Shown: positions 9,585 to 17,221 of the stretch, in pieces | Layout: each line of letters opens with the position of its first letter | Position numbering within the stretch: position 1 is the first letter of the stretch | Assembly: GCA_004559785.1 (NCBI GenBank) | Contig: SFXD01000006.1 | Span: 1 to 40,313, forward strand | Origin: a bacterium | Lineage (GTDB): Bacteria; Bacteroidota; Bacteroidia; Bacteroidales; Bacteroidaceae | Length of the DNA: 40,313 bases | Direction of reading: 5' to 3' | Program-made: the position numbers and the translations under genes | Notes under the pieces: model-generated | Told to the model about the DNA's origin: nothing | Seen by the model: the letters and a program-made list of their open reading frames with translations, nothing else | Database searches by the model: none

Positions 9585-9663
9585 CTGCAACCAAAGGTCC
9601 CTTACCCAAGCCTATGGAGGCTGGGTGACCTTGCCAAGGAAACCGTCAGAAAAAATAATATTT

Positions 9664-10278
9664 ATGGCCGACACTCACCTCCCATCGCAACGCCACGCTA
9701 ACATGGCTGCCATCCACGGCAAGGACACGAAGCCGGAAATGGTGGTGCGACAATGGCTGTGGAGGAATGGGTTTCGCTACCGGCTGAACTATCCTCGCTT
9801 GCCTGGCAAGCCAGACATCGTGATGCGGAAGTACAGGACGTGTATCTTCGTGAACGGCTGCTTCTGGCATGGGCATCACGTGGCAATGCCGGAGGTAGTA
9901 GATTCGGAGTGCTGCAAGATTCCGAAGACGAACAGGGATTTTTGGGTGGCAAAGATACGGCGGAATCAGGAGCGGGACACGAGGGTGCAGCATGAACTTG
10001 CCGCTATGGGGTGGCATTGCATCACCATCTGGGAATGTGAACTGAAGCCAAAAGTACGGAAAAAGACATTAGAGTCGCTGGCATATACGCTCAACAGGAT
10101 TTTCCTGCTAGACAGATTCTTCAAACGCTATGAGATGCCCGAGGAAGTGCCCTTGTTGGCAGCAGAGGACACACCTGAATATTGCCGATGTGATAAGGAG
10201 GGCAAAGACCAAATGACAAACGAGACACGGGGTGGTACGGCAAGCGTACTATTCCCCTTGGCGGATGGGGTAGAGTAG
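9664..10278 (+). CDS. vsr: Very-short-patch-repair-type (Vsr) DNA endonuclease
   Basis: Vsr nicks 5' of the T in T:G mismatches left by deamination of 5-methylcytosine, starting very short patch repair. The family core is clear: QRHANMAAIHGKDTKPE at the N-terminus, LPGKPDIV with Asp51, GCFWHGHH with His69 and His71, and WECELK. Starting at 9664 puts these residues at exactly the positions of the E. coli catalytic Asp51, His69 and His71, so I prefer it to the earlier in-frame ATG at 9625. E. coli Vsr is about 156 residues; this one is 204, with an extra C-terminal tail of about 55 residues and no recognised domain. No cytosine methyltransferase is nearby. The 3' end overlaps the end of the convergent DUF1343 gene by 30 bases. 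Confidence 0.87.
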   Translation: MADTHLPSQRHANMAAIHGKDTKPEMVVRQWLWRNGFRYRLNYPRLPGKPDIVMRKYRTCIFVNGCFWHGHHVAMPEVVDSECCKIPKTNRDFWVAKIRRNQERDTRVQHELAAMGWHCITIWECELKPKVRKKTLESLAYTLNRIFLLDRFFKRYEMPEEVPLLAAEDTPEYCRCDKEGKDQMTNETRGGTASVLFPLADGVE

Positions 10279-11454
10279 ATAGGGCTTGCGCTGCTCTACG
10301 AAGCGGACGACGTCGTGATGCCAGGTGGCTTCTATGGCATGGGCATCCTGCCCGTCGATAATCATCTGGCGGACGTACCTTTGCCCCATCAGCTTGTCAA
10401 AGAAATTGCCGTCCCCCAGCCAGAAGGCGGCCTTGTCGGGAAAACGGCGGTAGGCATCGACTATGTAGCCGAGGTCGATGCGCGACAGGCGAAGAAGGCT
10501 GTCTATGGGGATGTGGCTGAGGTCAACGCCCTGGCAGCATTGCCCTTCTAATGGAGGGTGCTTGGCACCGGGGCGTGCTGTGGGCGTGAAGGAGAAGTCG
10601 CATCCTTGCAGCAGAGGGTGACCGTAGCATTGGAAGGGATGGTCGGTGCCGCGACCCAAGGAAAGCACGGTGCCCTCGAAGCAGCAGGTGCTGGGGTAGA
10701 GGAGTACGGCACGCATGTCGGGAAGGTTGGGGCTGGGAGGTATGGGCAGGTGGTATGGCGATTGGTGGGTGTAGTGTAGGCAAGGCACCACGGTGAGCCG
10801 GCAGTGGGGAGTCCATCCCTCGCCTATTGCCATGGTGGCGAGTTCGCCCAGGGTCATGCCATGGACGATGGGTATGGGCAGGGCGCCCACGCCGCTCTTG
10901 AGCGACATGTCGAGCAGCGGACCGTCCACGAAGTGCCCGTTGGGATTGGGGCGGTCGAGTATGACCACCTCCCTGCCGTATTCGCTGCACCGGCGCATTA
11001 GCTGGAGCATGGTGACGTAGTAGGTGTAGAAGCGAAGCCCCACGTCCTGGATGTCAACCACCAGCAGGTCGAACCTGCGCATGGCTTCGTCGGACGGTCC
11101 TGGCTTCTGGCCGTCGTAGAGCGACAGGATGGGAATGCCCGTACGGCTGTCAGTTTGGCTCTGCACGTGTTCCCCGGCATCGGCTGTTCCTCTGAACCCG
11201 TGCTCCGGCGAGAAGAGGGTGGTGACATGGACTCCCCCTTCCACAAGGATGTCCAGTACGTGACGACCATTGGAGAGGCATCCTGTCTGGTTGCTGAAGA
11301 GAGCCACGTGCTTGTGTGCCATCAGGGGCAGGTAGTTGGCGGGCACCTCGTCGGCGGGCATGGGTGAAGGCATGGTGTCGTGGGAGGGTTGCTGTGCCGA
11401 CATGATAGCGGCCAGACAGCAACAGCAGAGCGTGGAGAGCAGATGCAATTTCAT
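10249..11454 (-). CDS. namZ: DUF1343 / NamZ-type exo-N-acetylmuramidase (GH171)
   Basis: Characterised DUF1343 proteins (Bacillus subtilis and Tannerella forsythia NamZ, family GH171) release N-acetylmuramic acid from the non-reducing end of peptidoglycan fragments. Family signatures visible here include ALFSNQTGCLSNGRH, LFSPEHGFRGTADAGEHV, LLVVDIQDVGLRFYTYY, VVILDRPNPNGHFVDGPLLD and PIVHGMTLGELA. The start at 11454 begins a short signal peptide with a Cys-rich core (LLSTLCCCCLAAIMSA), so the protein is exported. An upstream in-frame ATG at 11514 would give an unusually long N-terminus. It is about 400 residues, normal for the family. The gene stands alone, convergent with vsr. The role in muropeptide salvage is inferred from the family. 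Confidence 0.85.
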   Translation of the reverse strand: MKLHLLSTLCCCCLAAIMSAQQPSHDTMPSPMPADEVPANYLPLMAHKHVALFSNQTGCLSNGRHVLDILVEGGVHVTTLFSPEHGFRGTADAGEHVQSQTDSRTGIPILSLYDGQKPGPSDEAMRRFDLLVVDIQDVGLRFYTYYVTMLQLMRRCSEYGREVVILDRPNPNGHFVDGPLLDMSLKSGVGALPIPIVHGMTLGELATMAIGEGWTPHCRLTVVPCLHYTHQSPYHLPIPPSPNLPDMRAVLLYPSTCCFEGTVLSLGRGTDHPFQCYGHPLLQGCDFSFTPTARPGAKHPPLEGQCCQGVDLSHIPIDSLLRLSRIDLGYIVDAYRRFPDKAAFWLGDGNFFDKLMGQRYVRQMIIDGQDAHAIEATWHHDVVRFVEQRKPYLLYPIRQGE

Positions 11455-11531
11455 GGGAAGGTGTGTGTGCAGGTGATTCTTGTATACAATCAGAGGAATC
11501 GCCGTTGCAGGCAATTCCCCTTCGTTCTTTG

Positions 11532-11605
11532 CGCTTCAGGATGGGCTTGAACCAACGACCCCATGATTAACAGTCATGTGCTCTAACCAACTGAGCTACT
11601 GAAGC
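11532..11605 (-). tRNA. tRNA-Asn(GUU), copy 1
   Basis: It folds into a cloverleaf with a perfect 7-bp acceptor stem (GCTTCAG with CTGAAGC), D arm GCTC/GAGC, anticodon stem CATGA/TCATG and loop CTGTTAA with anticodon GTT. The T loop is TTCAAGC and the discriminator base is G. The T stem has one T-T mismatch (positions 50-64). CCA is not encoded. It is identical to the second copy 127 bases away. Confidence 0.93.
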
Positions 11606-11658
11606 AGTTCGCATCCGAGAGGGGTTCCGTACCTCCTGTCTCCCCTCTTCCTCCTTTG

Positions 11659-11732
11659 CGCTTCAGGATGGGCTTGAACCAACGACCCCATGATTAACAG
11701 TCATGTGCTCTAACCAACTGAGCTACTGAAGC
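11659..11732 (-). tRNA. tRNA-Asn(GUU), copy 2
   Basis: Identical in sequence to the other tRNA-Asn copy, including a few flanking bases on each side, which suggests a recent tandem duplication. It is the promoter-proximal copy; a TACTTTTG box at 11783-11776 probably drives both. Confidence 0.93.
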
Positions 11733-11775
11733 AGTCTTTTGAAGAGAATTTCGGCACTATCTCTCAAATGCGATG

Positions 11776-11806
11776 CAAAAGTATGGCTTTTTTGGGAATT
11801 ATGCAA
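11776..11806 (-). promoter_or_regulatory. Promoter of the tRNA-Asn pair
   Basis: The -7 box TACTTTTG is at 11783-11776 on the minus strand. A TTG lies about 20 bases upstream at 11806-11804. It is divergent from, and overlaps the region of, the kinase promoter. Confidence 0.55.
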
Positions 11807-11814
11807 TATCTTTG
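11807..11814 (+). promoter_or_regulatory. -7 box (TATCTTTG) of the PfkB-family kinase
   Basis: Exact match to TAnnTTTG, 17 bases before the ATG, which implies a very short leader. The -33 position is weak. Confidence 0.55.
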
Positions 11815-11831
11815 CAAAAAAAATGTGCTAA

Positions 11832-12809
11832 ATGGAGAAAATTATTGGTGTGGGCAACGCATTGGTTGATGTTTTGGCTCGCATAGAGGGTGAAAATATA
11901 CTTGCCGAATTGTCCCTGCCAAAGGGAGGGATGACCCTTATAGACGAGGAGTTCCAGAAGCGTCTGTCCGGACGTATGCGTACGATGGATACAAGCATGG
12001 CGGTGGGCGGCAGTGCCTGCAATGCAATGCTGGTGCTGGCTAACCTTGGCGACCGTCCTGGGTTCTTGGGCAAGGTGGGCAGGGATGCCATGGGCGACTT
12101 CTTCGAGACGGAGTGCCGCAGGCAGGGGATAGAGGCCTCGCTCGTGAGGTGCGACAGGCATACGGGAGTGGCAAACACCTTCATCACGCCCGACGGCGAG
12201 CGTACGTTCGGCACGTGTCTCGGTGCTGCCGCACAGATGAGTGCAGACGAGATTGCAGCCGCGATGCTCGAAGGCTATGGGTTGCTGCATGTGGAGGGTT
12301 ACCTTGTACAGAACCACGAACTGATAGAGTCCGTATGCAGCCTTGCCAAGTCGCAGGGCATGATGGTAAGCCTGGACCTGGCCAGCTACAACGTGGTGAG
12401 GGCAGACCTTGCCTTCTTCCGCCACCTGGTGGGGCAGTATGTGGACATCGTCTTTGCCAACGAAGAGGAGTGCGCTGCCTTCACGGGCGGCAAGCAGCCA
12501 AAGGAGGCCCTCGACGAGATGGCCGGCATGGCAAGGGTGGCCGTGGTAAAGCTTGGTGCAAAAGGAGCCTGCGCCAAGAGCGGAGACGAGACATGCATGG
12601 TGCCGGCGCACAGGGTTGAGGCGGTAGATACCACGGCGGCGGGGGATTTCTTTGCTGGGGGATTCCTGCACTCGTACGTCCGCGGTGAGTCGCTGGAGAG
12701 GTGTATGAGTACCGGCACGTTGCTTTCGGCAAAGGTGATACAGGTGGTGGGTACTGCCATGTCGCCCAAGGCATGGGAAGAGGTGAGAGAAGAGGTGATT
12801 GGGCGTTAG
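11832..12809 (+). CDS. PfkB-family carbohydrate/nucleoside kinase
   Basis: This 325-residue cytoplasmic kinase uses ATP to phosphorylate a sugar or nucleoside hydroxyl. The ribokinase/PfkB fold is shown by the N-terminal GVGNALVDVLARI, the GGSACNAMLVLANLG substrate-site motif, GFLGKVGRDAMGDFF, and the C-terminal signature DTTAAGDFFAGGFL. Its anion hole and catalytic base Asp272 lie in this last motif. The overall pattern, including the internal TGVANTFITPDGERTF segment, resembles adenosine-kinase-like members found across Bacteroidetes, but substrate cannot be fixed from sequence. It has its own promoter and no co-directional neighbour within 200 bases. Confidence 0.85.
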   Translation: MEKIIGVGNALVDVLARIEGENILAELSLPKGGMTLIDEEFQKRLSGRMRTMDTSMAVGGSACNAMLVLANLGDRPGFLGKVGRDAMGDFFETECRRQGIEASLVRCDRHTGVANTFITPDGERTFGTCLGAAAQMSADEIAAAMLEGYGLLHVEGYLVQNHELIESVCSLAKSQGMMVSLDLASYNVVRADLAFFRHLVGQYVDIVFANEEECAAFTGGKQPKEALDEMAGMARVAVVKLGAKGACAKSGDETCMVPAHRVEAVDTTAAGDFFAGGFLHSYVRGESLERCMSTGTLLSAKVIQVVGTAMSPKAWEEVREEVIGR

Positions 12810-12984
12810 GGATTAAGTGTTAGGTGTTAGTGATTAAGTATTAGGTGTTAGGTAGGGGTAATATTATTAAGGTGCGTGCGTGTATGGGTGCGGAATCCCA
12901 GCCGCACGACTGCCCCGGTGCCTACATGAGCCAAATAGGGCTTATTTTATCGTGGCATGTATGGATGGTGTCGTGAAAAAGTCG

Positions 12985-12992
12985 TATATTTG
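12985..12992 (+). promoter_or_regulatory. -7 box (TATATTTG) of the GH93-like/ctpA operon
   Basis: Exact TAnnTTTG match 25 bases before the ATG at 13018. The preceding intergenic DNA (about 12810-12860) contains imperfect direct repeats of TTAGGTGTTAG of no known role. Confidence 0.5.
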
Positions 12993-13017
12993 CATGAACA
13001 AACCATAGAAAGTAGGT

Positions 13018-14829
13018 ATGACAGGGCTGAAGAAATTGATTTTTTTCACAATAGCGTTGCTGCTCTGCACAGATGCAGGGTGTGCCTCGAAGCAGCGATA
13101 TTCCGGTTCGAGGATATTCTGGGACTCTCGCTCGCCAGTGACGGTGTTCCCCAGTGGCGGCTATGCGCGTGTGACGCAGCTTGCCGACGGCAGGCTTATG
13201 GCTTGCTGCGAGAGCGGAGGCATCAAGGTGGCATTCAGCAGCAACATGGGCGCAACGTGGACGACTCCGAGGCTGATAGCAGCCAACTCCAACAATACGC
13301 CTAACTGCGTGCCCGACCTAATCCAGCTGAAGGACGGCACAATCATAGTGGCATACAACCCACGCCCCTCTGCTCCATACACCGAAGACCGCCGTTTTGG
13401 TATAAGGCTGAGGCGAAGCACGGACAACGGAAGCACGTGGAGCGAGGAGATTTTCGTCTTCGACGCGGATTGCGTCTTCGAGAACGGGTGCTGGGAACCA
13501 TCCCTGCTCGAACTGCCCACGGGAGAATTGCAGTTGTACTTTGCCGACGAGAGCCCCTATACCAGCAATGGCGACCAGCAGATATCCGTATGCCGCTCGT
13601 GGGACGGAGGGCTGACGTGGACGGCTCCCGGCAAGGTGTCGTACAGGCAGGGGTTTCGCGACGGGATGCCAGTGCCCGTGCTGCTGTCGGACGGCAAGAC
13701 GATAGTGGTGGCTATAGAGGACAATGGCTATGGCTTCGGGGACTTCGTCCCGGCTACGGTACGCACCCCGTTGACCGTCAACTGGAGGTCGTTCGTGAGT
13801 GGCCAGAGCACCTACAGGCGCCGTGCCGTGTCGTATACGTATTGCCCGGTAGCCAAGGGGGGCGCACCATATCTGAGGGTGTTGCCCGACGGACAGACGG
13901 TGTTGTCCCACCAGTCGTGCTACAACCATGGGAGCAAGCATAACATGTATGTCTATGTAGGGACTGACAAGGCCACCGACTTCAAGGCTATGTCCACGCC
14001 ATTCTACCTGCCAGAGACGAAGGAGGCCCTGTGGAATTCGCTCGCCGTGGTGGACACGGGCGTCGTGATGGCCGTGGCAGGGTACGACGGAGGCATACAC
14101 GTAGTGAAGGGCTACCCCAAGAACCGTTTTGAAGTGCCGTTCGCTTCACCCGTGGTGGACGGCAAGCTTGCCAAGGGCGAGGGCTACCATACGGACAGCG
14201 GCAGGCAGGTGATGCTGGGGAGCGGGACAGGCACATACAGTTACTTAGACTTCGCCTTCGATGTCGACTCGCTGTACGTCTATTGCCTGGTGTACGACAG
14301 CAAGAAAGTGACGGAGGGGGAGAATGCCGACTGCGTCTCCCTGTCCTTCGACACCGGAGGGGGATGCTACGACGCTCCGCAGGGAACGTCCTTCCGATAT
14401 GACGTGTCGCCAGCCGCAAGCGTGCAGCCATACGTGGGCGACGGCGAGAAATGGGTGGTGAGAGAGTCGTGCGGTGCAAGGGCAGTGGTAAGGAAGACGA
14501 CGCTGACGTACACGATGGAGGTAGCCGTGCCTTGGAACGACATGGGCAGGACCGCTCCCGTGACAGGTACGGAAATGTCCGTGAACGTTGAGGTGACGAA
14601 CGGCGACGGGACGCAGACGTCGGTTGAGAAGATGGCGGATGCCAAGCCACTGGAGCCCTGGACGTGGATGCCGATGCATCTGCCTGAGGACTCCCTTGTC
14701 ACATCCGTAGGCAGGGTGGAAGCAGGACGTGAAGCAGCCCCGCATGGGACTTACGACCTGAGCGGCAGGGCAGTAGCTAACGGAGCGAGGGGCATACTGA
14801 TAGTAAACGGGAAAAAGACGGCATACTGA
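13018..14829 (+). CDS. Secreted GH93/sialidase-like beta-propeller with CBM9-like domain
   Basis: The 603-residue protein begins with a signal peptide (about residues 1-22; the Cys at 22 might be a weak lipobox). A beta-propeller follows with three Asp-box repeats (S-x-D/N-x-G-x-T-W) at about 74-81, 134-141 and 194-201. The WEPSLLELPTGELQLYFADE segment (159-178) and the RDGMPVPV segment (214-221) resemble family GH93 exo-arabinanases more than classical GH33 sialidases. From about residue 385 to 560 there is a CBM9/DOMON-like sugar-binding domain (YLDFAFDVDSLYVY, MEVAVPWNDMG). The last 30 residues (YDLSGRAV...GILIVNGKK) match the C-terminal motif of type-IX-secreted Prevotella proteins, so it is probably exported to the cell surface. 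Its stop overlaps the next ATG (TGATG). Confidence 0.72.
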   Translation: MTGLKKLIFFTIALLLCTDAGCASKQRYSGSRIFWDSRSPVTVFPSGGYARVTQLADGRLMACCESGGIKVAFSSNMGATWTTPRLIAANSNNTPNCVPDLIQLKDGTIIVAYNPRPSAPYTEDRRFGIRLRRSTDNGSTWSEEIFVFDADCVFENGCWEPSLLELPTGELQLYFADESPYTSNGDQQISVCRSWDGGLTWTAPGKVSYRQGFRDGMPVPVLLSDGKTIVVAIEDNGYGFGDFVPATVRTPLTVNWRSFVSGQSTYRRRAVSYTYCPVAKGGAPYLRVLPDGQTVLSHQSCYNHGSKHNMYVYVGTDKATDFKAMSTPFYLPETKEALWNSLAVVDTGVVMAVAGYDGGIHVVKGYPKNRFEVPFASPVVDGKLAKGEGYHTDSGRQVMLGSGTGTYSYLDFAFDVDSLYVYCLVYDSKKVTEGENADCVSLSFDTGGGCYDAPQGTSFRYDVSPAASVQPYVGDGEKWVVRESCGARAVVRKTTLTYTMEVAVPWNDMGRTAPVTGTEMSVNVEVTNGDGTQTSVEKMADAKPLEPWTWMPMHLPEDSLVTSVGRVEAGREAAPHGTYDLSGRAVANGARGILIVNGKKTAY

Positions 14830-16505
14830 TGAGGGCAGGAATGATATGCAGGGCGATGGCGACATCGCTGGCCTTCGTGGCATTCGCCGCGGCATGGGCA
14901 CAGAAGTCGGAGAACAGGAATGCGGTGGTGAGCCGTAACCTGGAACTCTTCAACGACATATACAAGCAGTTGGACCTGTTCTACGTGGACACGCTCAACG
15001 CCGACTCGGTAATAGGCATGGGCATACGCTCGATGCTGAACCAGATAGACCCCTTCACCGACTATTATCCCGAGGATGACGAGGACCTGAGGCAGATGGC
15101 GACAGGCAAGTACGCAGGCATAGGCAGCGTGATACGCTTTCACAGGAAGGAGGACAGGGCCGTGATAAGCGAGCCGTACGAAGGTTCGCCCAGCCATGAG
15201 GCAGGCGTCAGGGCAGGAGACGTGATAATCAGCATCGACGGCAAGGACGTGAAGGGAATGGGTACGCCCAAGGTAAGCTCGATGCTCAGGGGCGAGGCAG
15301 GTACGACGTTCGAACTGGTAGTGCGCAGGGGCGGCAGGGAGTTGCCCTTTGCCATTACCCGGCAGACGATACAGCTGCCACAGGTGCCCTACTACGGCAT
15401 GATGCGCGACAGCGTGGGGTACATCTTCCTCAGCGGATTCACCGACGGGGCATGCAAGGAGGTGAGGCAGGCTCTGACGGAACTGAAGGGGCAAGGAGCG
15501 AAGAAACTGATATTGGACCTCAGGGGCAATCCCGGGGGAGCTGTCAACGAGGCGGTGGACATAGTGAACCTGTTCGCTCCCAAGGGGCGCAAGGTGGTGT
15601 ATACAAGGGGCAAGATGGCGCAGACAAACCGCGACTACTATACCTCTACTGAGCCGGTGGATTCCGTGATGCCGCTGGTGGTGATGGTGGACGGCAGTTC
15701 CGCCTCCTCGTCGGAGATAGTGGCAGGAAGCATGCAGGACATGGACAGGGCCGTGGTGGTGGGCATGAGGACCTTTGGCAAGGGACTCGTGCAGATGGTG
15801 AGGGAGACACCATACCACGGCAACCTCAAGCTGACCACGAGCAGGTACTACATACCTTCGGGCAGGTGCATACAGGCATGGGACTACCGCCATGCCAACC
15901 CCGACGGGTCGGCGAGGTCGCTGCCCGACAGCCTTACCAAGGTGTTCCATACCATGGGAGGACGTGAGGTGCGTGACGGCGGCGGCATCAAGCCCGACGT
16001 GGAGGTCAAGCCCGACAGCTTGCCGACTATAGTGTATGACCTGGTGGCGAGCGACGAGTTCTTTGATTGGTGTACCGACTTCGTGGCGCACCATCCCGAC
16101 ATTGCTCCGGCAGGCAGCATACGCCTGACTGACGAGGAGTATGGTGCATTCGTGGACAGCATCAAGGCAAGCGGCTTCAGCTACAATCGCCGGAGCGACG
16201 AGGTGCTCAGGTTGCTGCGCGACGTGGCAAGGAAGGAAGGCTACCTGGAAGGGGCGGAGGCAGAGTTCGATGCCCTGCAGGCAAAGTTCACCACCGACAT
16301 AACCCACGACCTGAGTCGCTCCCGTAAGGATATCGAGCCTTACATCACCGACGAACTTGCCGTGCGCTACTACGGCCAGCGTGGGGCGGTGGAGCAGCAA
16401 CTGATGGACGACCCCTGCCTGGAACGCTCGCTGGGGATATTGGCTTCGCCCACGGAATACGGCTCCATCCTGGGGCGTGGCAGCCAGGGCGGTGCAAAAC
16501 CATGA
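14829..16505 (+). CDS. S41-family C-terminal processing peptidase
   Basis: Carboxy-terminal processing proteases are periplasmic serine peptidases with a Ser/Lys dyad that trim or degrade protein C-termini. Visible in this 558-residue protein are a signal peptide (to about residue 24), the family helix region NLELFNDIYKQLDLFYVD, and a PDZ domain (about 95-180, with SPSHEAGVRAGDVIISIDG). The peptidase domain follows, with LDLRGNPGG, DGSSASSSE (Ser293) and TFGKGLVQ (Lys318), the dyad residues being 25 apart as in the family. A helical C-terminal extension of about 150 residues follows, normal for Bacteroidetes members. The ATG overlaps the stop of the upstream glycosidase by one base, so the two are translationally coupled, which is unusual for this housekeeping-type enzyme. 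Confidence 0.88.
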   Translation: MRAGMICRAMATSLAFVAFAAAWAQKSENRNAVVSRNLELFNDIYKQLDLFYVDTLNADSVIGMGIRSMLNQIDPFTDYYPEDDEDLRQMATGKYAGIGSVIRFHRKEDRAVISEPYEGSPSHEAGVRAGDVIISIDGKDVKGMGTPKVSSMLRGEAGTTFELVVRRGGRELPFAITRQTIQLPQVPYYGMMRDSVGYIFLSGFTDGACKEVRQALTELKGQGAKKLILDLRGNPGGAVNEAVDIVNLFAPKGRKVVYTRGKMAQTNRDYYTSTEPVDSVMPLVVMVDGSSASSSEIVAGSMQDMDRAVVVGMRTFGKGLVQMVRETPYHGNLKLTTSRYYIPSGRCIQAWDYRHANPDGSARSLPDSLTKVFHTMGGREVRDGGGIKPDVEVKPDSLPTIVYDLVASDEFFDWCTDFVAHHPDIAPAGSIRLTDEEYGAFVDSIKASGFSYNRRSDEVLRLLRDVARKEGYLEGAEAEFDALQAKFTTDITHDLSRSRKDIEPYITDELAVRYYGQRGAVEQQLMDDPCLERSLGILASPTEYGSILGRGSQGGAKP

Positions 16506-16643
16506 CGTGACGGGAGGCGCACGTGGGACGGGAGGCAGACGTACGGGCACGCTATTGTCTACGCTGGGCAAGGTGCAGGTATCGCCCTTTGTGGGATTTT
16601 TTTGTGCTTTCTGTCGCCTGACGGCAAATTATATGCCATAATG

Positions 16644-16675
16644 TTTGGCAGATATTCCAAAAAGGCGTATCTTTG
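16644..16675 (+). promoter_or_regulatory. Promoter of the rimP-nusA-infB operon
   Basis: TTTG at 16644-16647 (-33) and TATCTTTG at 16668-16675 (-7) are separated by 20 bases, a full Bacteroidetes-type promoter. The leader to rimP is about 63 bases. Confidence 0.7.
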
Positions 16676-16744
16676 CAGCGGAAAGATGAATGTGAGGGGC
16701 TTGCAAAGTTCCTCACTTTTCTTTATAAAACAAAAAACAGACAC

Positions 16745-17209
16745 ATGATTAACAAATCGTCAGTTCAAGAGGCGGTGGACGCCTGGCTGGAAGGAAAGGA
16801 TTATTTCCTCGTGGAACTCTCTGTCAGCCCAGATGACAGGATAGTCGTAGAAATAGACCATGCCGACGGAGTGTGGATAGAGGATTGCGCCGACCTGAGC
16901 CGTTTCATCGAGTCGCGCATCAGCCGAGAGGAGGAAGATTACGAATTGGAGGTGGGCAGCGCAGGGCTTGGCCAGCCATTTCGTGTACATAGGCAGTATG
17001 AGATACATGTGGGCAAGCCCGTGGAGACTCAGGGCAAGGACGGCAAGAAGTATCGTGGCACCCTGCTCGCCGTGGACGACGAGGGGTTTGAACTGGGAGT
17101 GATGCAGAAGGTCAGGGAGGAAGGCAAGAAGCGTCCCGTGATGAAAGAGGTGACCATGCGCTTCGCCTTCGACGACACTGCGTATACAAAATACCTGATA
17201 AAAATATAA
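16745..17209 (+). CDS. rimP: Ribosome maturation factor RimP
   Basis: RimP assists maturation of the 30S ribosomal subunit. The 154-residue protein shows the two-domain pattern: an N-terminal alpha/beta domain (YFLVELSVSPDDRIVVEID, then DCADLSRFIESRI and YELEVGSAGLGQPF, corresponding to the family's EVSSPGL-type motif) and a C-terminal SH3-like domain (GKKYRGTLLAVDDEGFELGV). An earlier in-frame ATG at 16673 lies within the promoter's -7 box, so the ATG at 16745 is the start. It is the first gene of the conserved rimP-nusA-infB cluster, 12 bases before nusA. Confidence 0.92.
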   Translation: MINKSSVQEAVDAWLEGKDYFLVELSVSPDDRIVVEIDHADGVWIEDCADLSRFIESRISREEEDYELEVGSAGLGQPFRVHRQYEIHVGKPVETQGKDGKKYRGTLLAVDDEGFELGVMQKVREEGKKRPVMKEVTMRFAFDDTAYTKYLIKI

Positions 17210-17221
17210 ACATACATCATA

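Larger units (their letters stand above)
9326..9663. other. Divergent promoter region between GH2 and vsr-like gene
   Basis: No gene is supported. On the minus strand there are two -7-like boxes for the GH2 gene (9411-9404 and 9469-9462). On the plus strand there is TAACTTTG at 9577-9584 for the Vsr gene. Between that box and the Vsr start lies an imperfect stem (about 9605-9627, one bulged base), which would sit in the Vsr leader. Confidence 0.5.

Noticed and set aside
12810..12984. Imperfect direct repeats after the PfkB-family kinase gene
   Set aside because: Short, degenerate TTAGGTGTTAG-like units without any associated gene; probably a low-complexity spacer.
14751..16571. 606-codon open frame on the minus strand across the S41 peptidase
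   Set aside because: Antisense shadow of the peptidase gene, whose Ser/Lys dyad and PDZ domain are unmistakable on the plus strand.
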